Positions 49,840-58,719 of a stretch of 64,000 nt of DNA are shown one piece after another; position 1 is the first letter of the stretch; every line of letters begins with the position of its first letter. The notes beneath the pieces are model-generated. The model saw only the letters and a list, made by a program, of their open reading frames with translations, searched no databases and was not told the origin of the DNA. The position numbers were made by a program, and so were the translations under genes. Origin of the DNA: Sphingomonas_D zeicaulis (GTDB taxonomy: Bacteria; Pseudomonadota; Alphaproteobacteria; Sphingomonadales; Sphingomonadaceae); contig NZ_JBNPXQ010000008.1 of NCBI RefSeq assembly GCF_050433225.1, positions 62,001-126,000 on the forward strand. The letters run 5' to 3'.

Positions 49840-49995
49840 TCAACCGATCAGGTCGGCGACGATCTTGCGGAGTTCGCGGCGCGACAGCGTGCCGCGCTTG
49901 GGTGCCGGGGGCGTCTTGCCGAAGGCCAGTCCGAAGATCGGGCTGAACAGCGACATGCCGTTGGCGGTGGGATTCTGAACGCTTTGGATGTTCAT
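49840..49995 (-). CDS. 51-residue hypothetical protein
   Basis: Reading from ATG 49995 gives MNIQSVQNPTANGMSLFSP then GLAFGKTPPAPKRGTLSRRE and ends KIVADLIG. The chain has a hydrophobic middle, a Pro/Lys/Arg linker and a helical RRELRKIVADL tail. GAGAAACGG serves as ribosome site. Not recognised. The codon pattern fits the genome. Convergent with btaB and too short for a 60-codon cut-off. Confidence 0.6.
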   Translation of the reverse strand: MNIQSVQNPTANGMSLFSPIFGLAFGKTPPAPKRGTLSRRELRKIVADLIG

Positions 49996-50239
49996 GGTTC
50001 CGTTTCTCTTTATCGTTGCTTTGCCCGCGCCCTATGCGCGGACGGACGTGCAGGGGACTATGCCTGTCGGCTTGCGGCCTGCTGCATCGCTGATGTGCGA
50101 AATCGGTGCCCATCGATGAGCGCCGGGATGGCAGCTTGTGCTTGAGAGGGCCGGAGGTACCGGACCAACCGGATAGGGCGGTGTCACCCGCTATGTCCCA
50201 TATGATGGGCAATCATGGTGATTTCAAGGCGGCGGTGAA
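49996..50239. other. divergent spacer before the Uma2 gene
   Basis: 244 bases, no gene seen. Contains CCCAT-ATG-ATGGG, a short palindrome at about 50198-50210, 30 bases before the Uma2 start, in the position of an operator. Promoters for both flanking genes presumably lie here but no clear hexamers were found. Confidence 0.35.
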
Positions 50240-50842
50240 ATGATTGTCCGGAACGGCGGCAATGGCTATTTTGCTACCCGGATGAACAAGCCGCCCGCCC
50301 CAATGACTCCGGAGTCGGCCGCAAAGGCACGCTTCAGCAAGGAAGAGTTCCTTGCGATGGCGTCCCTCGGCGCGTTCGACGATATGAGTATTGAGCTTGT
50401 CGATGGAGAATTGGAGCGGATGAACCCGCCGATGAGCGAGCATGGCCGGCTGCAGGGTGAATTGACTTATCTCCTGCGCCACGCGCTTGCGGGCACCAGC
50501 ATGGTCGTGCTGGGTGAGACCGGCATCGATCTTGGCGAGCAGACGGTGCGGAGCTGCGACGCCGCGGTGCTGTCCGCTCCGCTCGATGCGAATCGGTTGC
50601 TACGTCCGGAAGATGTGGCGCTGCTCATCGAGATCGGGTTGACGACGATCGAGCGCGACATGGGCGCGAAACGGATCGATTACGCCCGCGCCGGCGTGCC
50701 GCATTATTGGGTCGTCGATGGCGAACGGCGCGTTGTGCACCTCTTCGCCGAGCCACTGAACGGCGATTATGCCGATGTCCTTTCGATCAAGTTCGGCGCG
50801 CCGCTGACGGTGCCGGGCACCGATCGCGTGCTGATCCTATGA
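50240..50842 (+). CDS. Uma2 family putative restriction-endonuclease-fold protein
   Basis: 200 residues (186 if ATG 50282 is used). PD-(D/E)XK-fold Uma2/DUF820 family, very abundant in cyanobacteria and present in sphingomonads; function unsettled. Family marks: IELVDGELERMNPP, a degenerate catalytic strand (RSCDAAVL where PDVAVV is usual), LLIEIGLTTIERDMGAKRIDYARAGVPHYWVVD. The Asp of the catalytic strand is kept (CDAAVL), and E and K/D of the next helix are present. It is coupled to the next short gene by an ATGA overlap. Confidence 0.85.
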   Translation: MIVRNGGNGYFATRMNKPPAPMTPESAAKARFSKEEFLAMASLGAFDDMSIELVDGELERMNPPMSEHGRLQGELTYLLRHALAGTSMVVLGETGIDLGEQTVRSCDAAVLSAPLDANRLLRPEDVALLIEIGLTTIERDMGAKRIDYARAGVPHYWVVDGERRVVHLFAEPLNGDYADVLSIKFGAPLTVPGTDRVLIL

Positions 50843-51018
50843 TAGGCTGTACGCTGGTACGTCGGAACCAGGTCCAGTCCCTGCATGCGATCGAGGCGCG
50901 CGAAGCGAAGCTATCGGCGTTGCGTGACATGTTGAACGGCTCGATCGCAAGAGGCGGAGCCTATAGCGCGGCCGACATGAGGCGGCATCTCGACGCCGTT
51001 GCGGCAGAGCTGCGGTAG
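50839..51018 (+). CDS. 59-residue ParD-tail-like protein coupled to the Uma2 gene
   Basis: Starts at the ATG of the ATGA that ends the Uma2 gene. Sequence MIGCTLVRRNQVQSLHAIE then REAKLSALRDMLNGSIARGG and a helical RRHLDAVAAELR end. The middle resembles the C-terminal toxin-wrapping segment of ParD-type antitoxins (ARLAALRAAL...GG), but the ribbon-helix-helix DNA-binding part is missing and no parE follows. Could be an orphan antitoxin fragment, or a Uma2 partner. Confidence 0.5.
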   Translation: MIGCTLVRRNQVQSLHAIEAREAKLSALRDMLNGSIARGGAYSAADMRRHLDAVAAELR

Positions 51019-51181
51019 CGCGGCGCCGAGTAGCGACCGAGCGCGGCACTGTTGCCGAAGGCAGGCTTGGCGATGTGGATCGACAGGCCAGTACGGCGCC
51101 TGGCCCGGTGATAATCAGTTGGACAAGCTCAGTGATTTACGGGCGGAGCGAGCGAGGCAATTCGCTCGCAAGCTCTCGCCC

Positions 51182-52402
51182 TCACGCCGCCTTGCGCATG
51201 TCCAGCCGGCCCCAGATTTCCACCAGCGCGTTGGTCAGTTCGACCATCATCGCTTCGGTATGCGCGGGGCCGGGGGTGAAGCGCAGGCGCTCGGTGCCGC
51301 GTGGCACGGTGGGATAATTGATCGGCTGCACATACACGCCATATTCGGCGAGCAGGATGTCACTGATCCGCTTGGCCTTCACCGGATCGCCGACCATCAG
51401 CGGCACGATGTGCGTGGTCGACTCCATCACCGGCAGCCCTGCATCGCGGAACTTGGCCTTCAGCATCGCGGCGGACGCCTGCTGGCCATCGCGCTCCTCG
51501 CTCGACGATTTCAGGTGGCGGATGCTGGCGAGCGCGCCCGCGACGAGCACGGGCGACAGGCTGGTGGTGAAGATGAAGCCCGGCGCATAGCTGCGGATCA
51601 CGTCGATGATCACCTGGTCGGCGGCGATATAGCCGCCCATCACGCCGATCGCCTTGGCGAGTGTGCCCTCGATGATCGTCAGCCGGCTCGCGGCCTCGTC
51701 ACGGTCGGAGATGCCGCCGCCGCGCGGGCCGTACATGCCGACCGCGTGAACTTCGTCGAGATAGGTCAGCGCATTATATTTGGCAGCAAGGTCACAGATG
51801 CCGTGGATCGGCGCGACATCGCCTTCCATCGAATAGACACTCTCGAACGCGATGAGCTTGGGCACCGCGGGGTCGTCGGCCGCCAGCAGTTCCTCGAGAT
51901 GCGCGAGATCATTGTGGCGGAACACGCGCTTCTCGCAGCCCGCGTTGCGGATGCCGGCGATCATCGAGGCGTGGTTGAGCTCGTCCGAATAGACGATGCA
52001 GCCGGGCAGCAGCTTGGCGAGCGTGGAGAGCGTCGCATCGTTGGAGACATAGCCGCTGGTGAACAGCAGCGCGCCTTCCTTGCCGTGCAGATCGGCCAGC
52101 TCGGCCTCGAGATCGACGTGATAGTGGGTGTTGCCGCCGATGTTGCGGGTGCCGCCGGAGCCGGCGCCGACATCGTGCAGCGCCTCTTCCATCGCCGCGA
52201 TCACCTTGGGGTGCTGGCCCATCGCGAGATAGTCGTTCGAGCACCAGACGGTGATCGGCTTCGGCCCGTTATGGCCGGCGAAGCACCGCGCGTTGGGGAA
52301 CATGCCCTTGTTGCGAAGGATGTCGATGAACACCCGGTAACGTCCTTCGGCATGAAGCCGGTCGATCGCCTGGGTGAAGATACGCTGGTAATCCAAGTCC
52401 AA
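51182..52402 (-). CDS. hemA: 5-aminolevulinate synthase
   Basis: 406 residues. PLP enzyme condensing glycine and succinyl-CoA, the first haem step in Alphaproteobacteria. The Schiff-base Lys lies in GTLAKAIGVMGGYIA; other marks are NDYLAMGQHPKV, GGTRNIGGNTHYHVDLE and DEVHAVGMYGPRGGGISDRDE. The start is a TTG at 52402 with GCGGGGA before it; I found no better start. Promoter at 52468-52495. Confidence 0.97.
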   Translation of the reverse strand: MDLDYQRIFTQAIDRLHAEGRYRVFIDILRNKGMFPNARCFAGHNGPKPITVWCSNDYLAMGQHPKVIAAMEEALHDVGAGSGGTRNIGGNTHYHVDLEAELADLHGKEGALLFTSGYVSNDATLSTLAKLLPGCIVYSDELNHASMIAGIRNAGCEKRVFRHNDLAHLEELLAADDPAVPKLIAFESVYSMEGDVAPIHGICDLAAKYNALTYLDEVHAVGMYGPRGGGISDRDEAASRLTIIEGTLAKAIGVMGGYIAADQVIIDVIRSYAPGFIFTTSLSPVLVAGALASIRHLKSSSEERDGQQASAAMLKAKFRDAGLPVMESTTHIVPLMVGDPVKAKRISDILLAEYGVYVQPINYPTVPRGTERLRFTPGPAHTEAMMVELTNALVEIWGRLDMRKAA

Positions 52403-52467
52403 TCCCCGCGGGCCGTTGACTGTCGCGCCCCCAATTTATCTTTGATGGAGGCATATATCCGTGTGGG

Positions 52468-52495
52468 CAGATACGCCAGCGCAAACGATTCTCAA
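52468..52495 (-). promoter_or_regulatory. promoter of hemA
   Basis: On the minus strand TTGAGA (complement of 52490-52495), 16-base spacer, TATCTG (complement of 52468-52473), giving a leader of about 60 bases. Confidence 0.55.
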
Positions 52496-52518
52496 TGGGA
52501 CGGATTGTCCAACCCTGT

Positions 52519-52539
52519 GTGATCGGCTCAGTCGATCAC
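52519..52539 (-). terminator. hairpin over the murI stop codon
   Basis: GTGATCG-GCTCAGT-CGATCAC, a 7-bp stem with a 7-base loop, overlapping the murI stop codon (52536-52538). No T-run, so perhaps a 3' stabilising structure. Confidence 0.35.
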
Positions 52540-53333
52540 AGCTCGATCAGCATCTCCAGGCCGAAGCGCGCGAGCGAGGGGGCAAGCTTACGTTCAGCCT
52601 CTCCCAACCGCGTGAACACGGCGATGCCGGGCGCCGGCTCGGTCGGCCAGGGCTGGCCCGCGGTCAGGAACGCGACGCGCCGGGCGATGCCTTCGCCGCC
52701 ATGGACGAAACCCAGCGGGCGCGGGCTGGCCGCGGCGAGATCCTCCGCCACAAGCGGGAAATGCGTGCAGGCGAGTACCACCGTATCGATGCGGTCGCCG
52801 CCGGGCTGCGACAACAGGCCGTCCAACGCCGCGGCGAAAGCGGCCGCCGGCGGCGATTCGCCGCGCAGCCGCGCCTCGGCGAGATCGACGAGCGCCGCCG
52901 AGCCATGGCGCAGCACCAGGCAGTCCGCGGCCCACTCGGCCGTGAGATTGTCGACATAGCGCTGGCGCACCGTGGCATCGGTACCGAGCACGCCGATCGC
53001 GCGGGTCTTGGAAGCAAGCGCGGCGGGCTTGATCGCGGGGACGGTGCCGACGATCGGCAGGTCGAGCGCGGCGCGAACATGCGCCAGCGCGATAGTGGAG
53101 GCGGTATTGCACGCGATCACCACCAATAGCGGGTGAAAGCGCTCGACGAGGCGGCCGAGCAGCGCCGGCACGCGCGCGGCGATCTCGGCTTCGCTACGCG
53201 TGCCATAGGGATAGCCGGCCGAGTCGGCGGCGTAGACGATCGGTGCATGCGGCAGCAGCGCGCGTGTCGGCGCGAGGACCGAAAGACCGCCGACGCCCGA
53301 GTCGAAGAACAGCAGGGGGCGGCGGGCATCCAT
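52536..53333 (-). CDS. murI: glutamate racemase
   Basis: 265 residues. Converts L- to D-glutamate for peptidoglycan. The two catalytic Cys are C75 (VVIACNTASTIAL) and C189 (VVLACTHFPLVAED), with D11-S12 in FFDSGVGGLSV and H191 beside the second Cys. ATG 53333 is used; the open frame continues upstream without resemblance. Shares a direction with hemA and diverges from plsY. Confidence 0.97.
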   Translation of the reverse strand: MDARRPLLFFDSGVGGLSVLAPTRALLPHAPIVYAADSAGYPYGTRSEAEIAARVPALLGRLVERFHPLLVVIACNTASTIALAHVRAALDLPIVGTVPAIKPAALASKTRAIGVLGTDATVRQRYVDNLTAEWAADCLVLRHGSAALVDLAEARLRGESPPAAAFAAALDGLLSQPGGDRIDTVVLACTHFPLVAEDLAAASPRPLGFVHGGEGIARRVAFLTAGQPWPTEPAPGIAVFTRLGEAERKLAPSLARFGLEMLIEL

Positions 53334-53466
53334 CGGCGCGGCTGTAGGGCGATGCGTGCGATGTTTGAAGCCCTTGGCCGCGCGAATGTCATTGCCCGGC
53401 CTTTCGATCAGGCTAAGACGAGCAGCACTGGATGCCGGCAAACGACTGCGCCGGCGCTGCCTTGGG

Positions 53467-54081
53467 GTGTTCGCGTTGTTGTCTCAACCTTGGTTCGGCG
53501 CGGCCCTCGCGCTGATCGTCGGCTATCTGCTGGGTTCGATCCCTTTCGGTGTGCTGCTGACGCAGTTCGGCGGCGCAGGCGATCTGCGCAAGATCGGTTC
53601 GGGCAATATCGGCGCCACCAACGTGCTGCGCACCGGCCGCAAGGGTTTGGCCGCAGCGACCTTGATCCTCGACGCGGCTAAGGGCGCGGCGGCGGTGCTG
53701 CTGGCGGCATGGCTGCTGCCGGGGACGGAGAATCTCGCGGCGATCGGCGCCTTTTTCGGCCATCTCTATCCGGTTTGGCTCAAGTTCCACGGTGGCAAAG
53801 GCGTTGCGACCTTGCTCGGGCTTGCGCTGGCGCTGAACTGGATGGTGGGGCTGGTCTATGCGGTGGCCTGGCTCGGCGCGCTGGCGCTCTCCCGCATCTC
53901 GTCAGTGGGCGGCATGTCCGCGGCGATCGCGGCGCCGATCGCCGCGGCAGCGCTGGGCGCGTTTGGCCTCGCCGCATTGCTGCTGCTGTTCGCACTGATG
54001 GTGCTGTGGAAGCATCGCGAGAATATAGGCCGGCTGATCGACGGAACCGAACCGAAAGTGGGCGGCGCCAAGCGTGGCTGA
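53467..54081 (+). CDS. plsY: glycerol-3-phosphate acyltransferase PlsY
   Basis: About 204 residues from a GTG at 53467 (start uncertain; TTG starts at 53476/53479 possible). Five-helix inner-membrane enzyme acylating glycerol-3-phosphate from acyl-phosphate. Family marks: GYLLGSIPFGVLL, GSGNIGATNVLRTG, KFHGGKGVATLLG and LMVLWKHRENIGRLIDGTE at the end. It overlaps dprA by eight bases. Confidence 0.95.
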   Translation: MFALLSQPWFGAALALIVGYLLGSIPFGVLLTQFGGAGDLRKIGSGNIGATNVLRTGRKGLAAATLILDAAKGAAAVLLAAWLLPGTENLAAIGAFFGHLYPVWLKFHGGKGVATLLGLALALNWMVGLVYAVAWLGALALSRISSVGGMSAAIAAPIAAAALGAFGLAALLLLFALMVLWKHRENIGRLIDGTEPKVGGAKRG

Positions 54082-55168
54082 TGGCGGGCCCGACGAGGAT
54101 CGGATCGCGCGGCTGCGGCTGGCGCGCACAGCCAATATCGGCCCGGTCAGCTACCGGCAGTTGCTTCGTCGCTTCGGCGACGCGGTAACGGCGCTCGCGG
54201 CGATTCCCGATCTCGCCGCGCGGGGCGGCGGCCGTGCCCCGGTGCTGTGCCCGCGCGAGGATGCGGAGCGTGAATTCGCGCGCGTCGCGACGATCGGGGC
54301 ACGCCACCTGTTCCTTGGCGAGCCCGACTATCCGGCACCGCTCGCCGAACTCGACGATGCGCCCCCGGGGCTGATCCTGCGCGGCAGCCTCGCGCTGCTC
54401 GATCGCCCGGTGGTGGCGATGGTCGGCGCGCGCAATGCGTCCGCCGCCGCCTGCCGCTTCGCGCGGATGCTGGCGCGCGGTCTGGCCGACGAGGGGGTAA
54501 CGGTGGTTTCGGGGCTTGCGCGCGGCATCGATACCGCGGCGCATCTGGGTGCGATCGAAGGCGGTACCGTGGGCATCATCGCGAGCGGCATCGATATCGC
54601 CTATCCGCCCGAGAACGCCGAGCTGCAGGAGCGGATGGCACGCGAGGGGCTGGTCGTGGCGGAACAGCCGCCGGGGCGCGAGCCGCTGGCGCGCCATTTT
54701 CCCCGCCGCAACCGCATCATCGCCGGGCTGGCGCTGGGTACGGTGGTGGTGGAGGCAGCGCCCAAGTCTGGATCGCTGATCACCGCGCGGATGGCGGCGG
54801 ATGTCGGGCGAGAGGTGATGGCGGTGCCCGGTTCCCCGCTCGACCAGCGCGCGCAGGGCTGCAACCTGCTGATCCGCGAGGGCGCGACGCTCGTCCAGTC
54901 GGCCGCGGACATCATCGAGGCGGTGCGCCCGATCGACCCGCGCATGCGCCAGGAGCGCGCGGCGTGGAGCGGCCCGCCTGCGATCTATGATGCCGGGGCA
55001 GCGGACCGCACGGTGGTCACCGAACTGTTGGGTCCGGTGCCGGTGCCGGTCGATGAACTCATCCGCCTGTCCGGCATCGCGCCGGCGATCGTGCAGCTCG
55101 TGCTGCTGGAACTCGAACTGGCGGGGCGGCTGGAACGCCATGCGGGGAGCCGTGTGAGCCTCAACTGA
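54074..55168 (+). CDS. dprA: DNA-processing protein DprA
   Basis: 364 residues from a GTG at 54074. Loads RecA on incoming single-stranded DNA in natural transformation. Rossmann-like DprA core: VVAMVGARNASAAACRFARMLARGL, VVSGLARGIDTAAHLGAIEGGT, GIDIAYPPEN, PRRNRIIAGLALGTVVVEA and SGSLITARMAADVGREVMAVPGSP. A C-terminal winged-helix tail (about 310-360) follows. Eight-base overlap with plsY. Confidence 0.96.
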   Translation: MADGGPDEDRIARLRLARTANIGPVSYRQLLRRFGDAVTALAAIPDLAARGGGRAPVLCPREDAEREFARVATIGARHLFLGEPDYPAPLAELDDAPPGLILRGSLALLDRPVVAMVGARNASAAACRFARMLARGLADEGVTVVSGLARGIDTAAHLGAIEGGTVGIIASGIDIAYPPENAELQERMAREGLVVAEQPPGREPLARHFPRRNRIIAGLALGTVVVEAAPKSGSLITARMAADVGREVMAVPGSPLDQRAQGCNLLIREGATLVQSAADIIEAVRPIDPRMRQERAAWSGPPAIYDAGAADRTVVTELLGPVPVPVDELIRLSGIAPAIVQLVLLELELAGRLERHAGSRVSLN

Positions 55169-55177
55169 GGGGTGGGG

Positions 55178-55831
55178 ATGGACGTATTGCGGATCGATGC
55201 CAGCCCGGTGCTGGCGCAGACCTGGGACATGTTGCGCCAGTCGCCGATGCGGGCGCTGGTTGCGCTCGCGATTCTCGGCACGATCGACGCGCTGAGCGTG
55301 GCGCTGGGCGACGCCGCCGTGCTGCTGAGCTTTGTCAGCGGCGTGCTCGCGCTGGTTTTCCAGGTGCAGATCATGCGCGGCCTGCTCGATACGCTTGGCC
55401 TGCGCGATCCGCACGCGAGAGGCGGGCTTGCGGCATTGTTCGGCCTCGGCATTCTCACCAACGCCTGCATCCTGCTTGGCCTCGTCCTGCTGGTGGTACC
55501 GGGGATCTTCCTGTTGGTTCGCTGGTCGATGTCGGCCGCGGTCTTGTTTGCCGAGGATGTCGGCCCCAGCGGGGCGATGAGCCGGAGCTGGGCGCTGACC
55601 GACGGCAATTTCGGCGGGGTGCTCGGCGCGCTTGCCGTCGTCTATGGTCCGATCCTTCTGATCGCCGTCCCGATCGTGGTGGTGAGCGAGCTGCCCTGGC
55701 CGGTGGAAGCGGCGCTCAACGTGGCGCTGGATGTGGTCATCATCGCCGGCTGGCATCTGCAGGTCGCGCTCTATTCGGCTACACAAATCGGCCAAGTGGG
55801 CAATCGCGGCATCGTCGATATCTTCGCCTGA
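55178..55831 (+). CDS. integral membrane protein, GDPD-membrane-domain-like
   Basis: 217 residues with about six hydrophobic helices. Style resembles the glycerophosphodiester phosphodiesterase membrane domain or the DUF975/YciC-type: MDVLRIDASPVLAQTWDML at the start, then LVLLVVPGIFLLVRWSMSAAV and AMSRSWALTDGNFGGVLGAL. Those two segments, which carry the P-G-I-F/R-W and W-x-L-T-x-G marks of that family group, are the main evidence. No catalytic domain attached. ATG 55178 with GGGGTGGGG before it. Confidence 0.6.
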   Translation: MDVLRIDASPVLAQTWDMLRQSPMRALVALAILGTIDALSVALGDAAVLLSFVSGVLALVFQVQIMRGLLDTLGLRDPHARGGLAALFGLGILTNACILLGLVLLVVPGIFLLVRWSMSAAVLFAEDVGPSGAMSRSWALTDGNFGGVLGALAVVYGPILLIAVPIVVVSELPWPVEAALNVALDVVIIAGWHLQVALYSATQIGQVGNRGIVDIFA

Positions 55832-55929
55832 GGTGCAACCATCCGTTCCGCCATTGCGTCGCAACCACTTGACGCCCTAGAGACCGCGCCGCCACCCTCG
55901 CGCGTACGTATGAAGGAAAAGCGCGACTG

Positions 55930-58494
55930 ATGAATCTCGTGATCGTCGAATCGCCCGCCAAGGCGAAAACCATCGAGAAATATCTGGGCCCGGGGCATCG
56001 CGTCCTGGCGTCCTACGGCCATGTCCGCGATCTGCCGGCCAAGGACGGATCGGTGAATCCCGATGAGGGATTCGCGATGGAGTGGGAAAATTACGCCGAC
56101 AAGGCGAAGCAGCTGAAGGCGATCACCGACGAGGCGAAGGACGCCGACACGCTGATCCTCGCCACCGACCCCGATCGCGAGGGCGAGGCGATCAGCTGGC
56201 ATGTGCAGGAGGTGCTGAGGAAGCGCCGCGCGCTGCCGAAGGACGTCCGCCGCGTGACCTTCAACGCGATCACCAAGCCCGCGGTCACGCAGGCGATGGC
56301 GAATCCGCGCGCGCTGGACGAGGATCTGATCGACGCCTATCGGGCGCGCCGCGCGCTCGACTATCTCGTCGGCTTCACGCTTTCGCCGGTGCTGTGGCGC
56401 AAGCTGCCCGGCGCCAAGTCGGCCGGTCGCGTGCAGTCGGTCGCGCTGCGGCTGGTGGTGGAGCGCGAGCGCGAGATCGAGGCGTTCGTCGCGCAGGAAT
56501 ATTGGTCGGTCACCGCCGACATGGAGCAGGACGGCACCGGCTTTGCCGCGCGCCTTGTCCGCTGGAACGGCAACAAGGTCGATCGGCTGACGATCGGCAA
56601 GGCCGGCGATGCCGAGGCCGCGAAGAAGGCGGTCGAGGACGGCCGCTTCAGCGTCGTCTCGGTCGAGACGAAGCCGCTGACGCGCAACCCGCCGCCGCCC
56701 TTCACCACCTCGACACTGCAGCAGGAAGCCGCGCGCAAGCTCGGTTTCTCCGCCAGCCACACGATGCGGCTGGCGCAGGCGCTCTACGAGGACGGCTCGA
56801 TCACCTATATGCGGACCGACGGCGTCCAGATGGACCCGAGCGCGATCTCCGCGGCGCGCGGTGCAATCGCCAACCGCTATGACGCCAGCTACGTGCCGGA
56901 CAAGCCGCGCCAGTATCAGGCGAAGGCGAAGAACGCGCAGGAAGCGCACGAAGCGATACGCCCGACCGACTTCAACAGGGATCGCGCGGGTTCGGGCGAC
57001 CATGCGCGACTCTATGATCTCATCTTCAAGCGCGCGCTCGCCAGCCAGATGGCCTCGGCGCGGCTGGAGCGGACCACCGCGGAACTGGAGGACGGCTCCG
57101 GCCGCCACGGGCTGCGCGCCACCGGCCAGGTCGTGCTCTTCTCCGGCTATCTCGCGCTCTACGAAGAAGGTCGCGACGACGAGGCGGATGAGGACAGCAA
57201 GCGCCTGCCCAAGCTTTCCACCGGCGATACGCCGGCGAAGAAGGCGGTGCGTGCCGAACAGCATTTCACCCAGCCGCCGCCGCGCTATTCGGAGGCCAGC
57301 CTCGTCAAGAAGATGGAGGAACTCGGCATCGGCCGCCCCTCCACCTACGCCTCGATCCTGCAGACGCTGAAGGATCGCGACTATGTGACGGTGGAGAAGA
57401 ACCGCTTCACGCCCAACGAGAGCGGGCGGCTGGTGACGGCGTTCCTCGAGCGTTTCTTCGAACGCTATGTCAGCTACGATTATACCGCCGGGCTCGAGGA
57501 GAGCCTCGACGATGTGTCGGGCGGGCGGGCCGGCTGGCAGGAAGTGCTCGAAGCCTTCTGGCGCGATTTCAAGCCGAAGACCGCGCAGGTGATGGAGCAG
57601 AAGCCGTCCGAAGTGACGGCAGCGCTCGATGAGTTCCTCGGACCCTATCTGTTCCCGGACAAGGGCGACGGCAGCGATCCGCGGCTCTGCCCGAACTGCG
57701 GCGAAGGCCGGCTGTCGCTGCGCGGCGGCCGCTTCGGCGCGTTCATCGCTTGCTCCAACTATCCGGAATGCAAATTCACCCGCCGCTTCGCGCAGGCCGG
57801 TGCGGATGGCGCCGGTGCCGATACCGGCCCCGAACTGATGGGCACCGATCCGGAAACGGGGCAGGAGATCAGCAAGCGCTCCGGCCGCTTCGGTCCCTAT
57901 ATCCAGATGGGCGAGGGCAAGGAGGCCAAGCGCGCCTCCATTCCCAAGGACATCCCGGGCGACGATTTCGATCTCGACTGGGCGGTCAAGCTGCTGTCGC
58001 TGCCGCGCGAGGTGGGCAAGCATCCGGAAACGGGCAACCCGATCACCGCGAGCATCGGCCGCTATGGCCCCTATCTGGCGCATGACGGCAAATATGCCCG
58101 TCTGAAGTCCACCGCCGAGGTGTTCGAGACCGGCATGAACGCCGCGGTGGTCAAGCTGGCGGAGGCCGCCGCGGGCGGCCGCCCGGCCCGCGGCGCCGCG
58201 CGCGAACCGCTCCGCATGCTCGGCAAGCACCCGCGCACCGAGGCCGAGATCAAGCTGATGGAAGGCCGCTTCGGCCCCTATGTGACCGATGGCGAGACCA
58301 ACGCGACTCTGCCCAAGACGGTCCAGCCCGAAGCGCTGACGCTTGAGGAAGCCGCGCAACTGATCGACGCCCGCGCGGCAGCCGGCCCGTCAAAGGGCAA
58401 GGCGAAGAAGAAGCCGGCGGCGGCAAAGAAGGCACCGGCGGCCAAGAAAGCGGCACCGAAGAAGGCCGCACCGAAGAAGAAGGCAGCGGAGTAG
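55930..58494 (+). CDS. topA: DNA topoisomerase I
   Basis: 854 residues. Type IA topoisomerase relaxing negative supercoils. TOPRIM domain with IVESPAKAKTIEKYL at the start and DPDREGEAISWHV; the active-site Tyr is in SITYMRTDGVQM. C-terminal zinc-ribbon repeat with CPNCGEGRLSLRGGRFGAF and ACSNYPECKF, then two topo-C repeats (RFGPYIQMGEG; RYGPYLAHDGKYARLK). It ends in a Lys/Ala-rich tail (AAKKAPAAKKAAPKKAAPKK), common in alphaproteobacterial TopA and probably DNA-binding. Confidence 0.98.
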   Translation: MNLVIVESPAKAKTIEKYLGPGHRVLASYGHVRDLPAKDGSVNPDEGFAMEWENYADKAKQLKAITDEAKDADTLILATDPDREGEAISWHVQEVLRKRRALPKDVRRVTFNAITKPAVTQAMANPRALDEDLIDAYRARRALDYLVGFTLSPVLWRKLPGAKSAGRVQSVALRLVVEREREIEAFVAQEYWSVTADMEQDGTGFAARLVRWNGNKVDRLTIGKAGDAEAAKKAVEDGRFSVVSVETKPLTRNPPPPFTTSTLQQEAARKLGFSASHTMRLAQALYEDGSITYMRTDGVQMDPSAISAARGAIANRYDASYVPDKPRQYQAKAKNAQEAHEAIRPTDFNRDRAGSGDHARLYDLIFKRALASQMASARLERTTAELEDGSGRHGLRATGQVVLFSGYLALYEEGRDDEADEDSKRLPKLSTGDTPAKKAVRAEQHFTQPPPRYSEASLVKKMEELGIGRPSTYASILQTLKDRDYVTVEKNRFTPNESGRLVTAFLERFFERYVSYDYTAGLEESLDDVSGGRAGWQEVLEAFWRDFKPKTAQVMEQKPSEVTAALDEFLGPYLFPDKGDGSDPRLCPNCGEGRLSLRGGRFGAFIACSNYPECKFTRRFAQAGADGAGADTGPELMGTDPETGQEISKRSGRFGPYIQMGEGKEAKRASIPKDIPGDDFDLDWAVKLLSLPREVGKHPETGNPITASIGRYGPYLAHDGKYARLKSTAEVFETGMNAAVVKLAEAAAGGRPARGAAREPLRMLGKHPRTEAEIKLMEGRFGPYVTDGETNATLPKTVQPEALTLEEAAQLIDARAAAGPSKGKAKKKPAAAKKAPAAKKAAPKKAAPKKKAAE

Positions 58495-58500
58495 GGGGCG

Positions 58501-58520
58501 GGGAGCGGGTCTCCGCTCCC
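58501..58520 (+). terminator. hairpin after topA
   Basis: GGGAGCGG-GTCT-CCGCTCCC, a perfect 8-bp stem 7 bases after the topA stop, followed by CTACCGTTTA; a weak terminator candidate. Confidence 0.45.
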
Positions 58521-58570
58521 CTACCGTTTACCCCGAGCGGGTCTCGTGTTCTCGGCTGCGCTCGAACACC

Positions 58571-58687
58571 CCCTCGACTTCGCTCGGGGCGAACGGAGAG
58601 GGTGGGAGGCGCGGCGTGGAGCTGGATGGTTCGGGACAGATAAGGCTGCTCCACACCCTCCCCGTTCGTCCCGAGCGAAGTCGAGGG
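58571..58687. repeat. 26-bp inverted repeat containing CTCGACTTCGCTCGGG
   Basis: Left arm 58571-58596 and right arm 58662-58687 are reverse complements with one mismatch; pairing continues imperfectly inward for about 10 more bases. The core CCTCGACTTCGCTCGGG is a sequence I recall as widely dispersed in sphingomonad spacers. REP-like. Confidence 0.65.
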
Positions 58688-58719
58688 ATCAGGTCGAGCG
58701 AAGCCAAGACCGCGGCGCC

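Noticed and set aside
50839..51181. A ParE-type toxin gene after the ParD-tail-like 59-mer
   Set aside because: I found no frame with ParE-like motifs before the hemA stop codon.
55771..58359. 862-codon open frame on the minus strand
   Set aside because: Antisense of topA, rich in Arg, Gly and Ala, with no recognisable domain.
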